From Setaria digitata (lineage: Eukaryota > Nematoda > Chromadorea > Rhabditida > Setariidae): a stretch of 64,000 nt of DNA. This document shows positions 39,201-50,683 of this stretch, piece by piece. The DNA lies in assembly GCA_003640385.1 (NCBI GenBank), contig RCAB01000252.1, positions 1 through 64,000 on the forward strand, written 5' to 3'. A program made the translations under genes and the position numbers. Position 1 is the stretch's first letter; every line of letters starts with the position of its first letter. Below the pieces are notes generated by a model. It was given only the letters and a program-made list of their open reading frames with translations, was not told where the DNA came from and did no database searches.

Positions 39201-42200
39201 TGTAGCAAGGACGTGGAGGACTTCACGTCTTAATAAAGTTTTCATTGTAGATTTTCCAACACCTGGCATGTAACGCTCTCCTAAAATACTATTTTCTCTT
39301 TTGAGTAAAAGTTAAGTTTATGGTTAAGAAAAAAGTAAATAATAAAACCATGTTTTCAGGATGTCACTAAACTTTTTATTGAATAAAAACAAAGTAAAGA
39401 AAGAGAATATAATATTAAGTTATATAAGGCAACGTGCAGTAACTCGAAATAAATTAGATAATAAAATCAATGTTCATTACGCATGAAACAGCAGCTCTAA
39501 ATAAAGAAGCCAATATAACTAACCAATAATAATAATGAATAAGTGAAGCATTTCTTCAGCTAATGTAACCGTACATTTGCTAAGATCATCAGATGCTACA
39601 TTGCTGAAAGCTGCACGAATTTCCTCGAAATTTGTCTCAGCCCAAACTCGTAAGCCAAAACGATGCAAAACTCTTATAATAAACGTATCAGGCGGCGTTA
39701 ACGCAGCACAAACCTGAAATTTAACTTCTATTTCCAAAACTAAAGATGATAACAAGAGAAAAACAAACAGTAACATGATGATAACGTTGTCATTTCCAAA
39801 GGGCTATTTTCATTTTCTTTACCATTATATTCTATTATTATTATTGGTAATTATTGTATGTACAGTATATACAAAAAATTTTCGGTCATTTATCAGGATT
39901 CATAATACGACAATATAAATGCTGTGGAGAAAGATATTATTTAGTTCAATTTAACAACTGATTTTGCTGTCAGTGATCCATCCCATTCTTTAACAAAGGA
40001 CTTATCACCTAAGAAAAATTAAATTACATAATGAGTTTCGAACAACCGATTAATCAATTATCGAATAAATATAAGAACAGATTAAGAAATGTGCCAAATA
40101 ATGAGAAAAAATATAATCCCACAGAATAAACCATTGAATAACCTCTGATACCAGACATTTTTAGATCAGAATATTACTGAATGCTTTACCTGCAACATCA
40201 AAAGATCCCTGTCAAACATTTCAGCTCGACAAAGCGGTGCAGAATAATTGTAAATCTGGAAAAGATTTTAAGATCAATGTCCAGAAATGATCCAGTATCA
40301 AATATCAGATTTAATACACACATGTTTCAATTTCGCTATTAGACCTACATATCTGTATTTCTCTATATGTATCCACAAGAGAGTTACCACCACAGAAGCG
40401 CAAAAAGGAATTACATGCAAAATGGTCCATACAACAGTGAAAAAGAAAAAAGTTCTATACTGTATGCATAAGTATTTTAAACAATTTTGGAATTTATGGA
40501 AAAAGAATGGAAGAAATTTAAAAAAGGGCAGGAAGAATTACCTGATTTACCAGTGAAAACCCATTTCTTCGCCACATCTGTGCCTGTGACTGCGAACAAA
40601 GCACAAGAACTCTGAAATTCAAATGCAATTTAATTCAATAGCTTAGCGGATATGCAAATCTAAGCAAAATTCATCAAAGTGATTTATGCAGATACTTTTC
40701 TTTAAAACAACTTAACATCAATGACTCAGAAAAAAACAAGGTGTCCACAGCTGCTAATTATTTGTGCTAATCCACTTTGTTTCACGATCCATTTTAACTT
40801 ATTACACATGAATCATGTTTCCAAAGAAATAAAAAATATCGCACTAAGATACCGCAATGGCATCTCCATTAAGAGTGCACGCTTTCCTTTCAGATTGATC
40901 ATTGCTACTGGAAGATCTTCCCCTTCATTCCTAATGCAAATTCTTTGAAGAAATGAATCTCGTGCAGTGAATAAACCAGCTAGAAGTCGCCAGAGAGGTT
41001 GATGCACGGAAATCGAACCATGCGACAAATCAAATGGGATAGAAGTTGCTTTAATACCATTCACTGAAATGATTATCATCGCACTGATTATTTTGGCACT
41101 CACTTCCTGACTTTTCGAAAAATTAGAAATTAATGATACCAAGCTCTTTTATGGAAGTTCTAATATAGTCTAAAGTATCAATAACACTGAATATACAGTT
41201 ACGATAGAAATAACAATTCACCTTCTACTGCAATCTTATTTGCAAAGTCAGGACTACGATTAGCTACTGCTTCTAGCTCTTTAATTAGTTGAGTTGTAAG
41301 ACGATTGTGGACAATTTCCTGCAAGAAGTATATTATTACTATCCTTTTGAAGATAAATGATCAGGGACTATTCAAATGAGTGCATACAAGGAAAAATACA
41401 CAAAATATCATTTTCCTGAAAGATTGCGGGCTAAAAAACATAGTTTAAACCTTAGCAATGAAAGAGAAAAATTCAATAATATTGTGAAAAATGAATTTCT
41501 AATCTAATTGATTAAAAGGACATAATAAATGTTTAAAGAAAATTAGGATTTTAAGACTTTAAAGCAAAAAATTTACATCTGAGTTTGCCCAACAAATAAC
41601 GAGTGTAAGGACGTGCTGCAATTTGATTTGAATATTGAACGCAGTATCCCATTCCTGTTCCCAGACTTGATGCTCCGCTGTTTGACGCCGAACCTCATTC
41701 ATCCCCTAGAATTTGTATTTGAACAGTAAAGAAAAAGTTACTTTGAGCCTAAAATTAGTGGTGGTGTGAAAGTACCAATGTTAGCATCACAGTTTCTATG
41801 CATAAATTGATATCGTTCCACCATGACCTGCAGCAAAATCAAACTGCAGCGATTACCTGCATAAACGAAAGAAATCGTATGAGAGAAGAACATCCATTAA
41901 GAAAACTTTCACGTAACAAAGGGGTCCAGTCCTGCTCCGAAGGAATTGTAGACAAGAGATATCTGTAAAACTTTTTAATTTCACTTCCATTATATTACCA
42001 TTAATATTACAGTTTCCTTTGTAAAGGATGGCAGCAAAAAGTACTCTTTTAAAATGCCTCGATGTTATCATGCAGTTTTCGCTAGAAAACTTATAAATTG
42101 ATTTTCAAATTATCTATGAGAGCTATTTGCTACAGTACTTTCATATTACATGTATTTTAAAATTTCCGTTAAACTATGCTTACTTTTGATCACAGAGCAT

Positions 42201-44215
42201 GTATAAAGCACGTCGAAGTGCATGGGGATATGAACGAGCAGAAAAATCAAATCTCATTTTGTCGGGTGCTAAAATAATGATTCAATTCACAAAAAATCGG
42301 TCAATAAGAATTTAAAGAGAGAGGAAAAAATTGATCAAGGAGCGATCTGGCTTCTTTCTTTTTACATCACATTTTCGATTTCTTTTCCAAGCTAAGAGAA
42401 AAAGTTTTGATGAAAAAAACGAGTAAAGGAAACAGAAAATACAAAATAATTTATTACTTTTGAGGTACTTTCTACACTGACTGATCAGTGTATCAAATAC
42501 AATTTGGAAAGCTGATTCTTCAGCAATTAGAATACGCGCTATTGTAGGTACGGTGAATATCTGAAAATTTCACGGACTTTAAACCAGTGCTGAAAAAAAA
42601 GCAAGAAAAAACACAATCTGACTACATAAAATGAGTCTCATAAAAAAAAAAAAAAAAAATCAAAAAGTTAGTCAATGCCTCATTTGACATCCAATGAAGA
42701 CGGGAAAAGAGATAGTATCTTCGGAAAATATGGCTAAAAAAGTCGAGCATAATAAAAAAAATATCTCGACAAAGCATTGACTAACTTTCTTGATTCTCAT
42801 CTAAAATATTTACTCAAGCAGAAAAATTACTTGGACAGTTAAAGCCGTGATAGATACTGACTGATCGTGATCGTCATCAATAAAATCATCGTATATTTTT
42901 TTATACAACTGAAACCTATATTTTATGAATTGTATAAACGATCATTAAATTAACGAGCTGGCATTTCTTCAGGTGCAACATACCCGTACGCTGTACTTTC
43001 TGCCCAACTGTTCAGCTTGCCTCTTCATAAAACATAAAATTAAAGCATTATTTATTTAATGCTATGAAAACACTGAAGCTGGCTATTAATCGTACGTTGA
43101 TCAAGTTTCTAAGAATGCATATCACCAAAGTCAAATGATGAATTAAGTACAACATATCACAATAATTTGTGTTAAACAGTTCAGATATTACATGGAACAA
43201 AAAGTAAAGCGTACCCGAATATATAATTTAGAGAAAAGTTTTTTCTGGTCGTTATGCATCAGTATTGTCCCCATAATCATTTGATGAAAACCTATTCTTG
43301 CGCCTATAAAATTAAGTGTAAAAAAAATAACGCAAGGGCAGGTATCAAAAACATCTGGTTCAATTTCATTTTCATTCATCGCTACTAACATACCAAAACT
43401 CCTAGAATTAAAATTTCTAATAAATTTAAACAACAGTTACTCATAAAAAACCTTTCCATAACGCGCTATCACATCTCATTATATGTGCCATAAGACTCTG
43501 ATCTCCTTCTTTTGCGCTCTCATTTGTTTCCAGTTCTATTTTTTCATTCAGTAATATGTTACAAACAGTGAGTGCCAAAGCTGCTGAAAAAAACTAAATA
43601 AGTAAGAAACTGAAATTAAAGAGACCAGACGGGAAGGAATGCATCCGAACACCTTGCAGGTACTAACAAATCCAACATTTAAGTTAAATTTCAAGAAACT
43701 TTCGAAAATCCCTAACAAGTGTCCAATTTACCTGTAAATCCATTCGGGACATCTTCATCTGAACTGTGGTTGAAATTTTTTGAAAAATTTAAAAGAAAAA
43801 CACCACACTAGAATGGAATGGATTTACAGAAGCAGATAAAGAAGGAAATATTTAATTATTCTTGAAATTCTTACAACACGCTTTAAAAAGTTTTCGAATC
43901 ACATCTCGAATTGATTCAGAAGCTTTAAACTAATAAAAATGACCATAATAACTTTATTATCTACTCACGAAAATGACGTGTTTGATTCGTTAACCATCCA
44001 ATCAGCCGCACCGCGAAGTTCTGCAGAGAAATAAATCGACTATCGATGACACGCACATCTAACGGTCCACTCTTTTCCGTCCGATGATTTGAGTCCCTTT
44101 GAGTACGCCTCTAAAATCCGATAAAACATATTGACACTCCAGCCAAAAAGTTTATGAATTTTTGGACTTTGAATATGAGAAAGCAGTGGAAATTAAAGTA
44201 TTATGGATTACTGTG

Positions 44216-44247
<32 letters not shown>

Positions 44248-47200
44248 AAAAAACCTTTCATACAAGAGAGGGCTATAAAATATTCAACAAGTTCAGAAGA
44301 AATATATAAGGAAGAATAGAAAAATTCAGTTTTCTTAAAAAAACGATCAAGTACAACACTGTTTTAGGCTAGATTCTTTTTTTACAGTGGTATTTGCAAC
44401 CCTTTACTGTCGACAAATTCTGATAATAATTCAAATTTCACCTACGAGCAAATTATACGAATATTTCTCACCTGGATTTCATCTTTTGCTTTTAAACAGT
44501 AATCAATATTACCATTACGTACAGATGCACGGCCTTCACGATCTATCACAGTAGCTAATTGCATTGCTTGTATCTGATTGCAGTGTATGGAAAGATTTAA
44601 TGCCCTAATTACCTGAAACAGGAACAAGTTTGTTGAGGAAACGGATTTAAAACGGCCCGATTACTATAAAAAAGGGCTCGTTTTCACTTTAAATTCAGCA
44701 GTTTCATTTGAGATCCCTTCCATAAAAGGGGCAAAATCACACAACAGTTATATATGAAAACTTTTAAAAATTCATGAAGCCAGCCACTATTTCGCCCTTT
44801 TTTTCCATGTCTCATCAATATTTTCGATTATGCGATTGATCATCCGATTTCTACTATCCAAAGAATCGAGCGAAAAAGGTTGCCGAGAGAACACGCTTTT
44901 TTTTTTTTTTTTTTTTTAGAAGTGTTCCAACCATCTTAATCAACAATTTAAAATTTTCGGGAAAATAATATAAAAATAGTTTCTCTCCCTTTAATATAAA
45001 CTTCTTTTGCGGGAACATTTATTTAACACTTTTTTCAGTTCTAGCCCGATCTCCCCTGACTACATTGTACCACTTTCTATGTGGGTCAATAAAAAGTGCT
45101 ACATGGACAGTATTTATTTACTATGAGTAACAATAACTAATTAAAAAGAGACTGGGCCTAAAATTAAACGAACTAAACTAAAAAAAATTAAAAAAACTAA
45201 CAGAATCAAAGGTATGGGTTTCATCATTTAACAAAATGGTTTGATAAAGCGGCAAAATATTATCCGCTTCCTTCTCTCTGCAATTTATAACTGGTGAACT
45301 TCATATCCGGAGTAAAATCAAAAAAAAAAAGTTCGACTTCAATTTTTTTATATTAAACAATTTAATACATAATGTAGCTAACACAAAATAAAATTCAAAA
45401 AGATGAAAAGAATACCTCAGAAACGTCGGCAACACACTCTCATCGCGCCAACAAATAACTCTAGTCGAAAATCGAAGTACAATGCGTGTCAGAGAATGTA
45501 TACGCGTTTCGACTTGCTCTGTAATTTCTGCTGGCACATCATTTAATCTGAAAAAAGCTTTACTTTTCTGAAAAAAAAAAAAAAAAAAAACTATTAAGCA
45601 AGATCCATGAGAAGCGTCCCAAGAATCTTTAAAATTAGTCAGCTAACTTTAATTAATCTATAGTTAATAGGATGCATTGCATTTACTCTTACATGAAAAA
45701 AGAAAAACCATAAATTACCACAGATAAATATATTTTCAACGAGTTTAGGTGGTCATATCAGGAATAGCTTTAGAAAAATGATAATGTCAAAAACTACTGT
45801 GAATCTTGCTCCTTATTTTGCCGTATTTCATGCAATTTGCATGCTGGATGCTCCTTCCATGCTTCTATATCGCCACAGTCACAATAGCCATTTCCACTGG
45901 ACGCCCACATCTTAAATGAATATATCCTTGACATCAACGTAAAATGAAAGTTATTCGAAAGACAGTAACGAAAAAAACCAATTTCATTTCATGCTTGCGC
46001 ATAATCGCCGAAGTAGATTTTTTTGCATTTCTGGAATTCTAGTTTTCCTAAACAACCTAAATCTGAGAGAAACCTTACTCCATATCTATGCGATTTGTGG
46101 GCAGAATTCAGGAAGCACTGATAACACATAACACATGTTGGATCGCAAGCACATTCTCTGGAAGAAAAAAGACCCGAATTGCTCATACAATTCAAAAGTA
46201 ATGCAGATTTCTACACACACTGAATTTTGGGATTATGTTTATTCAATATGCAGCAATAACATCTTTTTTTCAACTTTGACACTGCTGGAATTCACCAAAT
46301 TTATAGCAATCCACTAATTTCAGACTATCAATATATGCAGAACTCTTTTCAGCATCAATTAAAGCTAACGATGACTTGTTTCATTTTCAGATCACGCTGT
46401 AACGGTTGAATAAGTTGAAATTTATTGAGTACGCTATTTGATTGGATTAAATGAATACTCGGAAATAAGATCAGTATTTACATGCAGAAAAGATTTAAAA
46501 GACGGACTTGCATGAATAAGTTGCTTCGCCACCCCTAAAAACGTGTCCACAGAAAGCACTTCTACGATTTGCACTTGATTCCGACCCGTATGAGGCATTG
46601 AGTGGCGTTAAATCCGTTCCAACATTTTCATCCAAACAGTATGCACAAGCGATAGGATGAAGTAGTTTTTCATCTAAATATTAACCATTTTATTTAAAAT
46701 AATACATCCAACCTTATCAAAGATAGAAACTGGAAAAAGAAAACTGACTTTACAGCTAATTTCGCTATGCTTTTGATAAATATAATAGATTATGTAACAG
46801 AATAAATCGTCTTCGTGACATTAGTAAGTGATAAGCAGCAAGATTCGTACCCATCATTATTCATTAGATTTGTATTTGGAAAATAAGAGAAATGATTAGA
46901 AAAAGTTCCCGAAAATTTAATATAACTTTTAAGTCAACAGTTATAATTAGAAGGCTTCATGTGAAAAATCACTCTTCGATAGATATTATCCAAACTTTAC
47001 GGCCATTCAGTGCACCTGCTAGAGATAATAGAACTAAATACCGGACAAAGCGATATATCAATCACCTTTCAGGACCCTAATTATCAAAACTTAAATGAAT
47101 TTAACCCTAATTCATTTCTGTATATGCAATGATCAATCAATCCCGCATCCCCATACTCAAATCAGCCAGTCTGATGTAGCATATGATTTACTGCGGTATT

Positions 47201-48197
47201 ACTTTTGAAATGCCAATCAATTTAATCAAATGGAAAAACTAGATTGATTGATGGGAAGTTTTTTCATAGAAAACAAACTTCCCACTCCTTCTGCTAATTT
47301 TCTTTTTTAAGAAACTACAACTTCATGGATCTAATTATACCATTACCAGTTATTATGTCTTTCCTACTTAATTCAGAATACTGAGTAATGAAAGAATCCA
47401 GCGTTTAAGTCATTTCACAGTGAAAAAAAAAAAAGGAAGAACGAAACCTTAACCATTTTTGACTTATTAAAGAAATTGTATATAAATTAACAGTACGGCC
47501 GGCCTTTATCAGCATCACTTATATTTCCTTAGATCCCAATACATCTCGGAAGGATTACTGTGGCCAAGGTGAGAAAATTTACAAGAAATGAAAACCCAGC
47601 AGTATCCAGAATAGCGTTGTTGTGATTTTTTTAAAAAAAAGAGATTAAATAAAATAAAATAAAAAGGAAAAAATAAGATTCACACAATATCTATCACTAA
47701 GCCTTGCATAGCGAAAATGAAACTTTAATGTTAAAGTAGTGCAACTTGAATATTTTTGCTTTTTTAATCCATTTAATTTTCTTTTTTTACTATCTATCTC
47801 AAACACTACCCACACCACTAATTGTAGAAGAAAATGGTCGTCTGTGTCACATACTTGAAAATGGTGCAAATGATAAATGAGTGATAAGGTCTGTCGACAA
47901 CTAATTAATAATGACAAAGAAGTGCCCAACAAATGCTAAAGTAGCATACCTCATCATTATGAAATTATTAATATTTATGCAATGATAAGCAGTGAATTCA
48001 TGCAACAAATGAATATCAATTTAATGATTGAAAAACTCACTGAATGCAGTTTCATCAATTTTAAAATCGAATGATGGATCCTTGGTAGGTGCACAAATAT
48101 GAGGACATTGCTGTATCCAATAATCTACTAAGATACGCTCCATTTCGTCCCAATTTGAAGCACGTGTTACTGATATTAGTTTATCAATCATCTTCAT
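29928..48197 (-). CDS. ubr-1: UBR1/UBR2-type N-recognin E3 ubiquitin-protein ligase
   Basis: RING E3 ligase of the N-degron pathway: it binds proteins with destabilising N-terminal residues and, with an E2, ubiquitinates them for the proteasome. I assembled 47 coding exons with all phases consistent: 5745 nt, 1914 aa, close to the usual size of animal UBR1 proteins. Domain order: UBR box (about residues 94-165), ClpS-like N-domain, long helical middle part, RING-H2 (about 1141-1247) and C-terminal UAIN zinc region with CLLCGSLLC, ending RRGNPLHL...GLEWHHF. The start ATG (48195-48197) has an upstream in-frame stop; the TAG is at 29928-29930. The gene converges with the TRAK gene and diverges from sec-10. 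Exon coordinates are in the next three entries. Identity is firm; the weakest exons are 43875-43922 and 43732-43758. Confidence 0.95.
36529..42908 (-). other. ubr-1: ubr-1 exons 13-30: central helical region and start of the RING
   Basis: Coding exons: 42831-42908, 42458-42560, 42184-42268, 41857-41962, 41577-41705, 41222-41318, 40853-41063, 40542-40611, 40190-40255, 39524-39713, 39180-39280, 39022-39101, 38702-38848, 38177-38339, 37608-37769, 37026-37160, 36832-36941, 36529-36687. Family landmarks in order: TVPTIARILIAEE, QEWDTAFNIQIKLQHVL, QPLWRLLAGL, PLRVLVLCSQSQAQMWRRNG, EEMLHLFIIIIGERY, FFYHYSKADVSNADQYR, and a Lys-rich helix (KARKAAIAAKKRKQAMDQM) before the RING. The last exon holds CILCQEDENV, the first pair of RING cysteines, preceded by an unusual run of further cysteines. 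Confidence 0.9.
42659..42794. repeat. Inverted repeat in a ubr-1 intron
   Basis: The arm at 42659-42678 (ATCAAAAAGTTAGTCAATGC) is the reverse complement of 42774-42794 apart from one inserted base. A shorter nested pair, GTCGAG/CTCGAC, lies inside at about 42742-42770. The element sits between ubr-1 exons 13 and 14. It could be a foldback structure or the remnant of a small inverted-repeat transposon. Confidence 0.8.
43215..48197 (-). other. ubr-1: ubr-1 exons 1-12: UBR box and ClpS-like N-domain
   Basis: Coding exons: 48041-48197, 46508-46673, 46079-46157, 45798-45910, 45416-45547, 45202-45277, 44472-44612, 43969-44110, 43875-43922, 43732-43758, 43452-43583, 43215-43303. The UBR box runs over exons 2-4: CGHVFRGGEATYSC, then CACDPTCVMCYQCF, HKSHRY and GYCDCGDIEAW. 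It keeps the zinc ligands and the acidic CDCGD part that contacts basic (type 1) N-termini. Exons 6-7 encode the ClpS-like domain (LLNDETHTF, then VIRALNLSIHCNQIQAMQLA), which in the family binds bulky hydrophobic (type 2) N-termini. Both substrate sites therefore look intact. The 27-nt exon 10 and the TTTAAAG acceptor of exon 9 were chosen because they keep the frame open. They need transcript support. Confidence 0.85.
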
Positions 48198-48257
48198 AGT
48201 ATGTTAGTTACACGTACTTTTCCAAGTTCCTAGTACTAGTGTGACCACATGTAAATG

Positions 48258-48264
48258 TATATAT

Positions 48265-48309
<45 letters not shown>

Positions 48310-48330
48310 AATATATATATATATATTTAT
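48258..48330. repeat. AT microsatellite upstream of ubr-1
   Basis: An interrupted (AT)n tract of about 70 bp. Its translation gives the spurious Tyr-Ile repeat frame at 48236-48469. Confidence 0.95.
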
Positions 48331-50630
48331 GTTTGCAGTATAATATCAAGCACTGAAAAATCAACTGGTAATGAAACATCGCAGATATTTTCAAGATTTT
48401 AACATTTCGCGCTATACAATTGAAACGAATTTTGCTCAAAAATTTCCTTAAAAAAAAGAAAACTAACAAAATGAGTTAATGAGGCATTTTTTTTTAAACT
48501 CGCTACTACACAGTGGTAATCTCAATTATCAATCAATGCTACTGGTAAATTTTCAGTCACTAAAAATACAACAGAATACCAAATATCTTCATATGATATT
48601 TGTTGCAAATATATGTAAAATTTACCAAAGTGCTCATTTCTTATCTTATCGCAACAATAGAAATAAATGGCAATTGAACTTGTTTTCTCCTGGAATCATT
48701 ATAAAATTAGCAAGGGAAAATTTTTGGAATAGTACGACTGCACACCACTCAAGCTTTTCACTACACAATGATAACCCATACCTAGCAGTTTATTACCATA
48801 TTTGAAATGATTAACAAAAGAGATATTCCATCAGTGGATATGTTCAATTCGATAACCGTTGGAGTAATAATATTTAGTGAAATATTTACAAAGAAAACTT
48901 CACCAAATTTAATTCTATCATGTTAATCTCCCATTTCCTTCCTACTTCTGGACATTTCGTAAGATTTGAAAAAAAAGACCCGGAAAAATTCCCAAAAAAA
49001 AATTATGTATTTAACAGAAGCAATATTTGGGAAGGATTCTCTTTGTCACTTGTTCTAAAAAACTAAATGCCTTCCTTCAACTTCAGTAATTTCACTTTGC
49101 AAATATGTCTGAAAAGCTTATGGTTACTTCAGGTTTAACATATTTGTATCACACTATGAGTCTACTATTCGAGCACTTATACACAGATATGTACTAGACG
49201 AAATCAAAGAATCCACTGTTTCAAACATTCCAGATGATAAACTGAACACTATATAATAAAAGACGATGTAGGTAATTTTTGTTCTGATTTAACTGGAAAA
49301 CTTTAACTGCATCGTACATAAGAAAAGTATATGAATAATTTATGTCCCAATGAAGTGTCTAAGCTGCAACACTTCGTGATAAAACAAGTTTATCTTCATG
49401 TGCAAGAGTTCGAGCGGCATTAGTATCTAGGATCTCGAGTCCGGAAGGTATAAAAAGCAGTATATGGAAATATTATTGATTAAAATTTAATTTTGAACTA
49501 TTTTCCAACTTATCGCATTCCATCCGTCTAAAGTATAATAATGTCACATTTCTCTTAAGCATATCTAGATATTTCCATATCGCAGATCTATGAAATCCCT
49601 GCTGAAACAAGACGGAATGATTGGACCTATCCCCACCTACAAAGCTAACACGCCACCCAAGTCAAAACTCGGGTCAAACACATCCGTTCATCGCTAAATG
49701 ATTTCAAACCCATTCCTCCACGCGAAAATGACAAGTAATGGAAAATGGTTGTGAAGAGAATTAGGATTTGAATGGATGTGGGGAAATATGTCATAAAATG
49801 AACTAAAACAAACTATAGCAGCATATATATAGAAATCGGTAAGAGAGTATAGCACTAGAGATTAAGAAGATTTATGAATGATTGCGTTTTACGAATATGC
49901 AAATGAATTGATTTGAAGGAAATAGTAGAAGTTCTTAATAAAAGCACTTAAAATAGCGCTGCAGTAGATTAGGAAGATAAAGCGAAATATGCTTGGAAAA
50001 AATGGAAGGAGAAAAAGAGATGAGTGGAGAAGGAGAGTATCTTATTGAACTAAAACTTTTCCTTAATTATCTATAGATTTTTGGATTAACTGATGATGTT
50101 TGTTAAAATTTTTGTTTTTATTTCATATCTTCTATATGCTCATACTCCTAGTCCGTTACGACTTCAGGCTCAGGCATTCACGTAATTACGTAAGTATATA
50201 TGCATAAAGTGCGTACGAACAACTGTGTACAAGTACCATAGATTAATTGTTTTTGTTTTATATTCACGTTTCCTCCGTTACTGTCTTTTCTAAGTTTAAT
50301 ATTTCCACGGAATATCGCCTTTTTTTTTTAACAAACTAAATCTCTTTGGATTTGAAGAAGCAGATTGTTAATTAATATCCCGTGAAACCATTTCATATAT
50401 CCCATAATATCGTTGTAAACGTAATATCTGTGATAAATTGGTGTATGTGTCGTAATACCGCTTCTTAAATTGTATATATCATTTTCCTCGTTTTATGCGA
50501 TGGAATAAGTTTTTGTGTTTTGTGATACGTGTTTTATTTTCACAGATATAGCCTTTAATTGTAGGATTATTTGAATACATATGCTGTCATATTTCCTTTT
50601 AAAATGGTAATAACAAATTATTTTCGCTCC
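48331..50630. other. Upstream region shared by divergent ubr-1 and sec-10
   Basis: About 2.3 kb between the two divergent genes, probably holding both promoters. The part from 49560 to 49760 is visibly less AT-rich. The frame at 48479-48805 (108 aa, plus) has no recognisable motif and no exon partners, so I do not call it a gene. No tRNA or repeat family is evident. Confidence 0.5.
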
Positions 50631-50642
50631 CTTAATTTTCCA
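50631..50642 (+). promoter_or_regulatory. Candidate trans-splice acceptor for sec-10
   Basis: Consensus TTAATTTTCCAG, 42 nt before the ATG at 50684. A second possible acceptor, ACTACAG, is nearer the ATG. No upstream coding exon is needed because the protein already starts where the family does. Confidence 0.45.
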
Positions 50643-50683
50643 GTGATTTTAATTGCACTTCGTAGAACTACAGAAAGGTAGCA

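Noticed and set aside
42985..43025. Possible short ubr-1 exon (LGRKYSVR)
   Set aside because: The neighbouring exons join directly in phase 0 with exactly the family spacing (LFSKLYIR then LYKKIYDDF), leaving no room for it.
48236..48469. Minus-strand frame with Tyr-Ile repeats
   Set aside because: It is a translation of the AT microsatellite upstream of ubr-1.
48479..48805. 108-codon plus-strand frame between ubr-1 and sec-10
   Set aside because: It is one of the longer frames in the window, but it has no recognisable domain, flanking splice signals or neighbouring exons. It is probably chance.
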